This document shows, in pieces, positions 57,324-64,000 of a stretch of DNA of 64,000 nucleotides. The notes beneath the pieces were generated by a model. The model had not been told where the DNA came from and did no database searches. It saw only the letters and a list, made by a program, of their open reading frames with translations. Position 1 is the stretch's first letter; each line of letters starts with the position of its first letter. Origin of the DNA: Isoptericola sp. AK164 (lineage in GTDB: Bacteria; Actinomycetota; Actinomycetes; Actinomycetales; Cellulomonadaceae); NCBI RefSeq assembly GCF_029643425.1, contig NZ_CP119106.1, forward strand, positions 1,364,001 to 1,428,000. The letters run 5' to 3'. Made by a program: the position numbers and the translations under genes.

Positions 57324-58590
57324 TCCCGGACGGCGGGGTCCCGGGGCAGGACGGCGGGGTCCCGGGGCAGGACGGCGGGGGTCCCGCCGGTCGGCTCCGG
57401 CGGGCGCCGACGCTCACGGGCCTGCGGGCCGACCGCCTCGGCGACCCGGTCGTGGCGGGTCCTCAGCTCGCGGCGGTCCAGCGTCGTGGCCCCGGCGTCG
57501 AGCCGGCGTCCCAACGCGTGCACGCGGTGCCCCGCCGGGATGTCCACGGTCGTGGCCGTCCAGCGGACGTCGGTGACGAGTGCCGGCTCGGCCGGCCGTT
57601 CCTCGGTGACGGTGGCGGTCAGCAGCACACCGCTGCTGCTCCGGGGGTCGCAGCAGGACGCGCTCTGGTTCGACAGCAGGTTGCCCAGCCCGTAGGCGAC
57701 CCACATGCCGGCCCGGTGCGGCCCGCCGTCGAGCCGCTCGATCCGCTGGGGTACGTGCGCGTGGTGCCCGACGACGAGGTCGACCGCACGCGAGGCGGCC
57801 AGGGCGGCGGCCACGTCCTCCTGCTGGGCGGTGAGCCGCTCGGTGTACTCGGTGCCGGCGTGCAGGCTGACGAGCACGACGTCGGCACCGTCGTCACGCC
57901 GGGCGGTGCGCGCAGCGGTGACGAGCGCCTCCGCGTCGATGAGGTCGACCGCCCACGGCGCCTCGGCCGGCACCGGGAAGCCGTTGAGGCCGTAGGTGGC
58001 CGACAGGTGCGCCACGACCAGGTCCCGGTCGGACCGCTGGAGGCGGTAGTGCTGGGCCGACCTCTGCTCGCGGTGTGAGCGGGCCGTGCCGGCATGGCCC
58101 ATCCCGGCGTCGTCGAGCGCGTCCAGGGTGGTCACGACGCCGGTGTAGCCCCGGTCGAGGGCGTGGTTCGACGCCGTCGAGCAGCCGTCCCACCCCTGCG
58201 CGGCCAGAGCCGGGACCAGCTGTCGCGGAGCACCGAAGACGGGGTAGCCGCTCGGTGCGGTGCCTCGCGGCGCGACGGGCGCCTCGAGGTGGCAGAGGGC
58301 GAGGTCGGCCCCGGCCACCCACGGGTCCAGGTCGGCCAGCAGCCGGCCGAAGCGGTCGCCCCCGCGGGCGGAGCGCACGACCGGCCCGTGCGGGAGCAGG
58401 TCACCGGCGGCGAGCACCGTGAAGACCGCCGGCAGGACGGGGTCCGGGCACGGGCGGTGGACGGCGCGACCGTCGTCGTGGGCGCCGGTGCGGGCTCCGG
58501 CGGTGCGACCAGCTCGCAGGCCGTCGTCGCCGCCACGGCGGCGACCACGAGGACCCGCAGGGTGACCCTGCGTGGGACGTCGTCGGCCAC
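57317..58590 (-). pseudogene. CapA-like (poly-gamma-glutamate synthesis type) lipoprotein, frameshifted
   Basis: The true start is GTG 58590: TAATCT ends 6 nt before it and it encodes a lipoprotein signal (LRVLVVAAVAATTAC) and a Pro/Thr-rich linker. After RARTP the frame is lost; the CapA metallophosphatase-like domain (VFTVLAAGDLLPHG, LALCHLEAP, ASNHALDRGYTG, LVVGHHAHVPQ) continues one frame over. One extra C in the four-base run at 58439-58442 (C on the coding strand) would join both parts. So this is a frameshifted gene or a sequence error. Function otherwise unknown; family members have a calcineurin-like fold and are surface-attached. Confidence 0.75.
57330..57382. repeat. 21-bp tandem repeat in the 3' end of the CapA-like gene
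   Basis: Two exact 21-bp copies (57330-57350, 57351-57371) and a partial third encode AVLPRDP units on the minus strand near the C-terminus. In-frame, in a non-conserved tail. Confidence 0.8.
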
Positions 58591-58632
58591 GCTGCGAGAT
58601 TATCGCGCGGCCGGTCCCAGTAGGCTGATGGC

Positions 58633-59280
58633 ATGCCGGACGCCGCACCTTCGCCCTGGAACATCGCGAACATCGTCACGATGATCCGCATCGCTCTCGT
58701 CCCCGTCTTCGCGGCGGCCCTGCTGGTCGACGGCGGCGATTCGATGCTCTGGCGCCTCGTGGCGACGGGCATCTTCCTGCTGGCCGCGCTCAGCGACAAG
58801 GTCGACGGCCACCTGGCGCGGTCGCGCGGGCTCGTGACGGACCTGGGCAAGCTCCTGGACCCGATCGCCGACAAGGCCCTGGTGGGGACCGCGCTCGTCC
58901 TGCTGTGGTGGCCGCTCGGCGAGCTGCCCTGGTGGGTGCCGACGATCATCCTTGCGCGCGAGCTGGGGATCACGCTGATGCGCATGGCCGTCCTGAAGTA
59001 CGCGGTGATGCCGGCCTCGCGCGGCGGCAAGATCAAGACGGTGCTGCAGGTCGTGGCGATCTCGCTGTTCCTGCTGCTCCTGGCCCACCTGCCGGCCGAG
59101 GTCCGGGACGTCGCGTGGGTCGCCATGTGGGCGGCGATCGCGGTCACCGTCGTGACCGGTGTCGACTACGCCGTCCAGGGGCTGCGCCTGCGGCGCCGAG
59201 CCCGGCAGGAGGGCACGGACTCCGCCCCCGAGGACGGGCCGGCCGACGGTGCGTCGGGAGCGCCCCGGACCGAGGGATGA
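58633..59280 (+). CDS. pgsA: CDP-alcohol phosphatidyltransferase (phosphatidylglycerophosphate synthase)
   Basis: This 215-residue membrane enzyme has the family signature D-x2-DG-x2-AR-x8-G-x3-D-x3-D, seen as SDKVDGHLARSRGLVTDLGKLLDPIADK (with the first Asp in LSDK). It transfers glycerol 3-phosphate to CDP-diacylglycerol. Six hydrophobic segments are visible. TAGGCT (58621-58626) ends 6 nt before the ATG. The stop overlaps cinA (ATGA). The tail is acidic. Confidence 0.94.
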   Translation: MPDAAPSPWNIANIVTMIRIALVPVFAAALLVDGGDSMLWRLVATGIFLLAALSDKVDGHLARSRGLVTDLGKLLDPIADKALVGTALVLLWWPLGELPWWVPTIILARELGITLMRMAVLKYAVMPASRGGKIKTVLQVVAISLFLLLLAHLPAEVRDVAWVAMWAAIAVTVVTGVDYAVQGLRLRRRARQEGTDSAPEDGPADGASGAPRTEG

Positions 59281-59750
59281 CGGCCCGCGAGGTCCTGGCG
59301 GCGGTGGCCGCGAGGGGATGGACGCTCGGCGTCGCCGAGTCGCTGACCGCGGGCATGGTCGCGGCCGAGCTCGCCACGGTGCCGGGCGCCTCCGCCGTCC
59401 TGCGCGGCGGTGTCGTCGCCTACGCGACGGACCTGAAGGCGTCGTTGCTGGGGGTGGACGCGGACCTGCTGGCCGCCCGGGGGGCCGTGGACCCCGACGT
59501 CGCCGGTGCGATGGCCACGGGCGCGCGTTCCGCGACGGGGGCGGACGTCGGGCTCGCCACGACCGGGGTCGCCGGGCCGGACCCCCAGGACGGCCGGGCT
59601 CCCGGGCTCGTCTTCGTCGCCGTGGCCACGCCGACGACCATCGAGGTGCGCCGGTGCGACCTGGACGGCGACCGCGCCGCGGTCCGTGCGGGGGCGGTCG
59701 CGGCGGTCCTGGACCTCTGCGCAGCGGTGCTGGGTGACGCAGCCGCGTGA
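59277..59750 (+). CDS. cinA: CinA C-terminal domain protein (nicotinamide-nucleotide amidohydrolase)
   Basis: The 157-residue protein corresponds to the C-terminal domain of CinA/PncC, which deamidates NMN. Motifs: [35 protein letters not shown] and [13 protein letters not shown]. The N-terminal MocF-like domain of long CinA is absent, as usual in actinobacteria. It is translationally coupled to pgsA. Confidence 0.93.
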   Translation: MTAREVLAAVAARGWTLGVAESLTAGMVAAELATVPGASAVLRGGVVAYATDLKASLLGVDADLLAARGAVDPDVAGAMATGARSATGADVGLATTGVAGPDPQDGRAPGLVFVAVATPTTIEVRRCDLDGDRAAVRAGAVAAVLDLCAAVLGDAAA

Positions 59751-59946
59751 AGGAAGGGTGCGGATCCCGGACGTCGTGCCGTGGTGGGAACACAGCGGGG
59801 GTGCCGGGCGTTGGGCAGGTGTGATCGCCAACAGGCCACGAACCGGTATCGATGCCCGTCCCGGACGACGCACCACGCGCCCGTCGGGGTACGGTAGTCA
59901 TCCCACGCCCCGTCCCGGGGTGTCGGAGGAAGAGAGGGGGCGCGAC
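59751..59946 (+). promoter_or_regulatory. clgR upstream region
   Basis: In this 196-bp gap a -10-like TACGGT (59894-59899) stands about 50 nt before clgR, followed by the ribosome binding site GGAGGAAGAGAGG. CGCCAACAGGCCACGAAC nearby could be an operator half-site, but I see no clear dyad. No small gene is evident. Confidence 0.4.
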
Positions 59947-60276
59947 ATGGTCGTCCTGCGACAGGAGATCGGTGACGTGCTGCGCGACGCGCGGCAGCGT
60001 CAGGGGCGCACCCTGCGAGAGGTGTCCTCGGCCGCACGGGTCTCGCTCGGCTACCTCAGCGAGGTCGAGCGCGGGCAGAAGGAGGCCTCCTCCGAGCTGC
60101 TGGCCTCCATCTGCGAGGCCCTCGACATCCCGCTGTCCCTCGTGCTGCGCGAGGTGAGCGACCGGATCGCGGTCGCCGAGGGGCTGCTGGTCCCGGACAC
60201 GATCCCCACGGACGTGCTCGCCGGGATGCTCTCCCGCGGCGCCGTCGAGCGCGAGGACCTCACGCCGGTCGGCTGA
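59947..60276 (+). CDS. clgR: XRE-type regulator ClgR
   Basis: The 109-residue protein has an N-terminal Xre helix-turn-helix (about 10-65): [46 protein letters not shown], the near-invariant ClgR segment. ClgR activates clp protease genes and stress functions in actinobacteria and is itself often a Clp substrate. The C-terminus (EREDLTPVG) does not end in the Ala-Ala type degron seen in some. Its 3' end overlaps the convergent nei2 by 17 bp. Confidence 0.93.
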   Translation: MVVLRQEIGDVLRDARQRQGRTLREVSSAARVSLGYLSEVERGQKEASSELLASICEALDIPLSLVLREVSDRIAVAEGLLVPDTIPTDVLAGMLSRGAVEREDLTPVG

Positions 60277-61060
60277 CCGCCTGGCACGTGGGGCACCAGA
60301 ACACCGGCCGCTCGTACGGCGGCTCGTTGGCCTGCCCGACGGCGATCGGCGTCCGGCACCGTCGGCAGGGTCGGCCCAGTCGCCCGTGCACGGACCGCGG
60401 CACCTCGCCCAGATCACGGCGGCGGCCGATCTCGACGCTGCCCCCCACGAGCCGGCGCGCCGTGACGAGCAGGCCGCGCACCTCGTCCTCGGACAGGGAG
60501 TCGGCCGGGATCCACGGGTGCAGCCGTCGCGCGAAGAGCGACTCCGCCATCCAGATCGTCCCGAGCCCGGCCACGACGGCCTGGTCCAGCAGGACGTCGC
60601 ACAGCGGGCGGTCCCCCTGGGCATGCCACCGGTCGAGGGCCTCGGGCAGCCCGTGGGTGCCGAAGTCGTCGGCGAGCACGTCCGGTCCCAGATGAGCGAG
60701 CAGGCGCGGCTCGTCCCGGGTCCGCAGCAGGTCCAGCATGCCGAGCCGCCACCCCACGGCGGTCCAGCGGGCGGTCGACAGCACGGCGCGCACCTGCGGA
60801 TGGCCCGCGGCCGAGGTGCGGCCGTCGGTCGGCACCACCCGCCACGCGCCCTCCATCCGCAGGTGGGTGTGCAGGGTGCGGCCGTCGTCGAAGCGGGTCA
60901 GCAGGTGCTTGCCGTACGAGACGCAGCCCGTGACCGTCCGACCCGTCAGCTCGGCCCCGCCGACGTTCGGCCAGCGCAGCTCGGCGCGCACCAGCGGCCC
61001 GCCCCGCAGCGCCTGGTCGAGGCGTTCGGCCGTCAGCCGCAGCACGTCCCCCTCGGGCAT
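60260..61060 (-). CDS. nei2: Fpg/Nei-family endonuclease VIII-like glycosylase (Nei2 type)
   Basis: This 266-residue protein starts [15 protein letters not shown] (Pro2, Glu3), has the beta-hairpin Lys in [10 protein letters not shown], the THLRMEG motif and a C-terminal zinc finger (CRRC...CPTC). It excises oxidised bases and is the second Fpg/Nei paralogue in the window. Its ATG overlaps the lhr stop (TGATG), so both are one operon, an association reported often in actinobacteria. Substrate is inferred. Confidence 0.92.
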   Translation of the reverse strand: MPEGDVLRLTAERLDQALRGGPLVRAELRWPNVGGAELTGRTVTGCVSYGKHLLTRFDDGRTLHTHLRMEGAWRVVPTDGRTSAAGHPQVRAVLSTARWTAVGWRLGMLDLLRTRDEPRLLAHLGPDVLADDFGTHGLPEALDRWHAQGDRPLCDVLLDQAVVAGLGTIWMAESLFARRLHPWIPADSLSEDEVRGLLVTARRLVGGSVEIGRRRDLGEVPRSVHGRLGRPCRRCRTPIAVGQANEPPYERPVFWCPTCQAVSRPA

Positions 61061-64000
61061 CAGACCGCCACCCGCAGGCCGCGGGGCGTGACCGAGAAAC
61101 CCGCCCCCAGCAGCGCCCCGACGGCCGCGGACGGTGTCCGGACGGCCTCCAGGGACGCCACGCCGTCGATCCGCTGCACCACGAGCCGGCCCAGCCGCCC
61201 CTGGCGCGCATGGTCGGCCAGCGTCGCCGCCGCGACCTCGAGGGCGGCCGGCTCCGTGGTGAACGTCAGCACCGTGCGGCCGCCCCGTTCGACGTAGATC
61301 GCCGGCTCGCCGTTCGTCAGCACCACCACGGCCCCCGCCTTGCGGCCGGGCCGGTGGCCGCCGGGGGCGTCACCCGGCCCCGGGGTGGTGCCCGGCCACG
61401 GCAGCGCCGCCCCGTACGGGTTGGCGGGGTCGGTCGCGGCGAGCAGCAGGCCGGGCGGTGCGGCGTCGGGGTCGTCGCGGACCCGGTCGCGGTCCCCGGC
61501 GTCCACGCGCAGCCGGTCGACCGCACCGGGCAGGGCGAACTGCGCGCCGCCCAGCCGTTCGACGAAGTACCCGCGCCGGACCGCCCCGCGCTCCTCGAGC
61601 CCGGTGAGCACCCGGTAGACCTCCCGGAACTGTCCGGCCACGTGCTCGGACGGCGCGACGGCACGCGTCAGGACGCCGTGCCGGTCCAGCAGCATCTGGG
61701 CCAGGGCGTGCGTGCGCACCGTCGCGTCCTGCTCTCGGGTCGGCAGCGCGGACCAGCGGCCGGCTCCCGCCGGCGGCACGGTGGAGCGGGCCATGGCGAA
61801 GCGGGACCGCCGCACGGGGCGGGCGCGCCCCGGCTGCCGGGGTGCCCGGTGCGCGCCACCGCCCGTGCCGAGCCGCGCCCGCAGCACGGCCAGCCCGTCG
61901 TTGGTGACGTGCCCGCCCCAGACGAGGTCCCACAGCGCCTCGAGCACGTCCTCGGCCGAGGCGTCCGCGAGCTCGACGAGGCGGGGCAGGAAGAAGCCGC
62001 CCGACGACGTGAGCAGGTCGAGCAGCACCCGGTGCAGGTCGGTGTCCAGCGTCCCCTCGGGACCCAGGGGCGCCGGCTGCGCCAGCGTCAGCGGGGCGTC
62101 CTCGGCCAGGTGCAGGCTCACGGTGCCGTCCGTGCCGGGCAGCGCGGCGTGGCCGGCCCAGACGACCTCGCCGGTGGTGGTCAGCTCGTCCAGCAGCGCG
62201 GGGGAGTAGTCGGCGACCCGGGCGGGGAGCACCAGCGTCTCCAGCGCCGAGGCGGGCACCGCGGCACCCGCGAGCTGCTCGACCGCCCGGAGCAGACCGT
62301 CGGTGCCCCGCAGCCGCGGTCCGGTGGTGCCCTGCCAGCGGGGCAGGAACACGCCCAGCGCCTCCGGCTCCACGGGTTCGACCTCGGCGCGCAGCGCGGC
62401 CAGGGAACGCCGCCGCAGGGTCCGCAGCACCTGCGGGTCGCAGAACTCGTCGCCGGTGCCGCCGATCACCTCGGGCCGCAGGGCGCCGCGGGTCAGCCGG
62501 CCGTCCCGCTCCAGCCGGGACAGCACCGCGGTCACCACGGCGATGCCGAGCCCGAACCGGTGCGCGGCCCCGGCCGCCGTGAACGGCCCGTGCGTGCGGG
62601 CGTGGCGGCGCAGCAGGTCCGTCAGCGGGTCGGCGGCGGGCGCCATGACGGCGTCCGGCAGGCCCGCGGGCGGTGCCACCCCGAGCGCGTCGCGCAACCG
62701 GCCGGCGTCCTCGGCGACCGCCCACTGCTCGGTGCCGGCGACGCGGACCCGGATGGCCCGGCGGTCCCGTTCCAGCGCGGCGAGCCAGTCGGGGACCGCG
62801 CCGGTGACGTCGTCGGCCACCCGGCGGCGCACCTCCTCGAGCCCGTGCGGTCCGGTGCGGCGCAGCAGGTCCCAGACCCCCTCGGCGTCGGTCGCACGGC
62901 GGTCGGGGGCGAGCCCCTGCAGCTCGGCCTCGGTCCGCTCGACCACCTGGGGATCCAGCAGGTCGGAGAGGTCGGTCGCGCCCTGCTCGCCGAGCAGCTC
63001 GGCCAGCAGCGTCGGGTCCAGCGAGAGCGCGGCGGCCCGGCGCTCGGCGAGCGGCGCGTCGCCGTCGTACAGGAACTGGGCGGTGTACCCGAACAGCAGC
63101 GACCGGGCGAACGGCGAGGGTCCCTCGGTGGAGATCTCGACGAGCCGGACGTCTCCCGCGGCCAGGTCGGTCATCAGCGCGCGCAGGGCGGCGACGTCGA
63201 AGTCGTCCTGCAGGCACTCGCGGGCCGCCTCGAGCATGATCGGGAAGTCCGGGTAGGCCGAGGCGACCTGCAGCAGCTGGGCGGCCCGCTGGCGCTGCTG
63301 CCACAGCGGGGCGCGGCGGTCGGGACGACGGCGGGGCAGCAGCAGGGCGCGGGCCGCCGCCTCGCGGAACCGGGACGCGAACAGCACCGAGGAACCGAGC
63401 TCGGCACGGACGGCCGCGTCGACCTCGTCCGGCTCGACGAGGAGGTCGGCCGTGGTGACCTCGGGCCGTGCCGTCGCGGCCTCGAGGTCCCACGGCGAGT
63501 CGCCGGGCAGGCGCAGCACGATCCCGTCGTCGGCGGCCATGGCGGCGACGTCGGTGCCCAGGCGCTCCCGCAGCCGCGCGCCGACCACCAGCGCCCAGGG
63601 CTCGTGGACGCGGGCGCCCAGCGGGGAGTGGACCACGACCCGCCAGTCGCCGAGCTCGTCGCGGAAGCGCTCGACGACGACGGTGCGGTCGTCGGGGACG
63701 CGACCGGTCGCGGCGCGCTGCTCGGTGAGGTAGCCGGCGAGGTTGTCGGCGGCCCACGCGTCCAGGCCCGCCTCGCGCAGGTGGGCGCGGCCCTTCTCGG
63801 CGTCGTCGGCGAGGTGCTCGTCGGCCTCCCGCAGGAACGCGCCGACGGCCCGCCCCAGAGCGACAGGACGGCCGGGGGAGTCGCCCCGCCAGAACGGCAG
63901 GCGGCCGGGCAGGCCCGGTGCCGGGGTGACCAGCACGCGGTCCGGGGTGATCTCCTCGACCCGCCAGGTCGAGGACCCGAGGGTGAAGGTGTCCCCGGCG
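61060..64000 (-). CDS. lhr: Lhr-type ATP-dependent DNA helicase, C-terminal part (5' end beyond window)
   Basis: This frame is open to base 64000 (980 residues visible). The N-terminal helicase motor is outside; what is seen is the large Lhr C-terminal region: winged-helix and beta-rich domains (about VRLRLPGDSPWDLE), DFDVAALRALMTDLAAGDVRLVE, EFCDPQVLRTLRRRSLAALRAEVEPVE, LPRWQGTTGPRLRGTDGLL and the C-terminal beta-barrel. Lhr is a 3'-5' translocase linked to DNA damage tolerance in mycobacteria. A Gly/Arg/Pro-rich insertion lies near 61800-61880. Coupled to nei2. Confidence 0.92.
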   Translation of the reverse strand, partial: AGDTFTLGSSTWRVEEITPDRVLVTPAPGLPGRLPFWRGDSPGRPVALGRAVGAFLREADEHLADDAEKGRAHLREAGLDAWAADNLAGYLTEQRAATGRVPDDRTVVVERFRDELGDWRVVVHSPLGARVHEPWALVVGARLRERLGTDVAAMAADDGIVLRLPGDSPWDLEAATARPEVTTADLLVEPDEVDAAVRAELGSSVLFASRFREAAARALLLPRRRPDRRAPLWQQRQRAAQLLQVASAYPDFPIMLEAARECLQDDFDVAALRALMTDLAAGDVRLVEISTEGPSPFARSLLFGYTAQFLYDGDAPLAERRAAALSLDPTLLAELLGEQGATDLSDLLDPQVVERTEAELQGLAPDRRATDAEGVWDLLRRTGPHGLEEVRRRVADDVTGAVPDWLAALERDRRAIRVRVAGTEQWAVAEDAGRLRDALGVAPPAGLPDAVMAPAADPLTDLLRRHARTHGPFTAAGAAHRFGLGIAVVTAVLSRLERDGRLTRGALRPEVIGGTGDEFCDPQVLRTLRRRSLAALRAEVEPVEPEALGVFLPRWQGTTGPRLRGTDGLLRAVEQLAGAAVPASALETLVLPARVADYSPALLDELTTTGEVVWAGHAALPGTDGTVSLHLAEDAPLTLAQPAPLGPEGTLDTDLHRVLLDLLTSSGGFFLPRLVELADASAEDVLEALWDLVWGGHVTNDGLAVLRARLGTGGGAHRAPRQPGRARPVRRSRFAMARSTVPPAGAGRWSALPTREQDATVRTHALAQMLLDRHGVLTRAVAPSEHVAGQFREVYRVLTGLEERGAVRRGYFVERLGGAQFALPGAVDRLRVDAGDRDRVRDDPDAAPPGLLLAATDPANPYGAALPWPGTTPGPGDAPGGHRPGRKAGAVVVLTNGEPAIYVERGGRTVLTFTTEPAALEVAAATLADHARQGRLGRLVVQRIDGVASLEAVRTPSAAVGALLGAGFSVTPRGLRVAV

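Noticed and set aside
58132-58648. Programmed -1 frameshifting in the CapA-like gene
   Set aside because: The site is a four-base C run without an X-XXY-YYZ slippery heptamer or clear downstream pseudoknot; simple mutation or sequence error is more likely.

Overview
The window is about 64 kb of high-GC (roughly 73 %) chromosome from an actinomycete. Gene content and order (glnD-ffh, rpsP-khpA-rimM-trmD-rplS-lepB-rnhB, comM-dprA-xerC, rpsB-tsf-pyrH-frr-cdsA-rlmN, dxr-rseP-ispG, rimP-nusA-ylxR-infB-rbfA-truB-ribF-rpsO-pnp, dapB...dapA-rnj-ftsK, pgsA-cinA-clgR) are those of the order Micrococcales; a Cellulomonadaceae- or Promicromonosporaceae-like organism is my best guess, not a proof. No rRNA, tRNA, CRISPR array, insertion sequence, integrase island or prophage was seen.

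Layout. 1-555: end of glnD. 611-3376: ffh and an amidohydrolase. 3414-6249: ribosome-maturation and tRNA-methylation block with two matching promoters (rpsP, rplS) and strong hairpin terminators. 6302-12588: lepB, rnhB, a DUF2469 gene, yraN and the comM-dprA-xerC DNA-processing block. 12600-13217: a secreted M23 protein on the minus strand. 13218-17846: a long structured leader, then rpsB, tsf, pyrH, frr, cdsA. 17865-27151: rlmN, a DivIVA-motif protein, the MEP-isoprenoid genes dxr and ispG around a site-2 protease, a GNAT protein, an Fpg-like glycosylase and proS. 27158-38996: transcription/translation block from a DUF4439 lipoprotein and rimP to pnp. 39005-41600: M16 peptidase, dapB and a small membrane protein.

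41605-51518 is the only accessory stretch, about 9.9 kb inserted between the dapB and dapA neighbourhoods: a hypothetical protein, a DHA1-type MFS exporter, a GPH-like sugar permease coupled to a GH3 glycosidase and divergent from a TetR regulator with duplicated operators, an HdeD-like protein, a GNAT, AzlCD and a succinate-semialdehyde-type dehydrogenase. 51673-64000 returns to housekeeping order: dapA, RNase J, ftsK, a frameshifted CapA-like lipoprotein gene, pgsA, cinA, clgR, then nei2 and the C-terminal part of an Lhr helicase on the minus strand.

Most notable observations: (i) a 21-bp perfect inverted repeat of unusually low GC between rbfA and truB, fused to a second 14-bp palindrome, looking like a dispersed REP-type element; (ii) sixteen genes whose start codon lies 6 nt (once 7 nt) after a -10-like hexamer without a Shine-Dalgarno, a leaderless-transcript signature that also fixes several starts; (iii) a structured rplS leader closed by a 10-bp long-range helix; (iv) a hairpin that sequesters part of the infB ribosome binding site; (v) a one-base frameshift in a CapA-like gene; (vi) a GlnD ending before the ACT domains; (vii) a 54-bp tandem repeat before ftsK. 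I found no clearly new multi-gene system.
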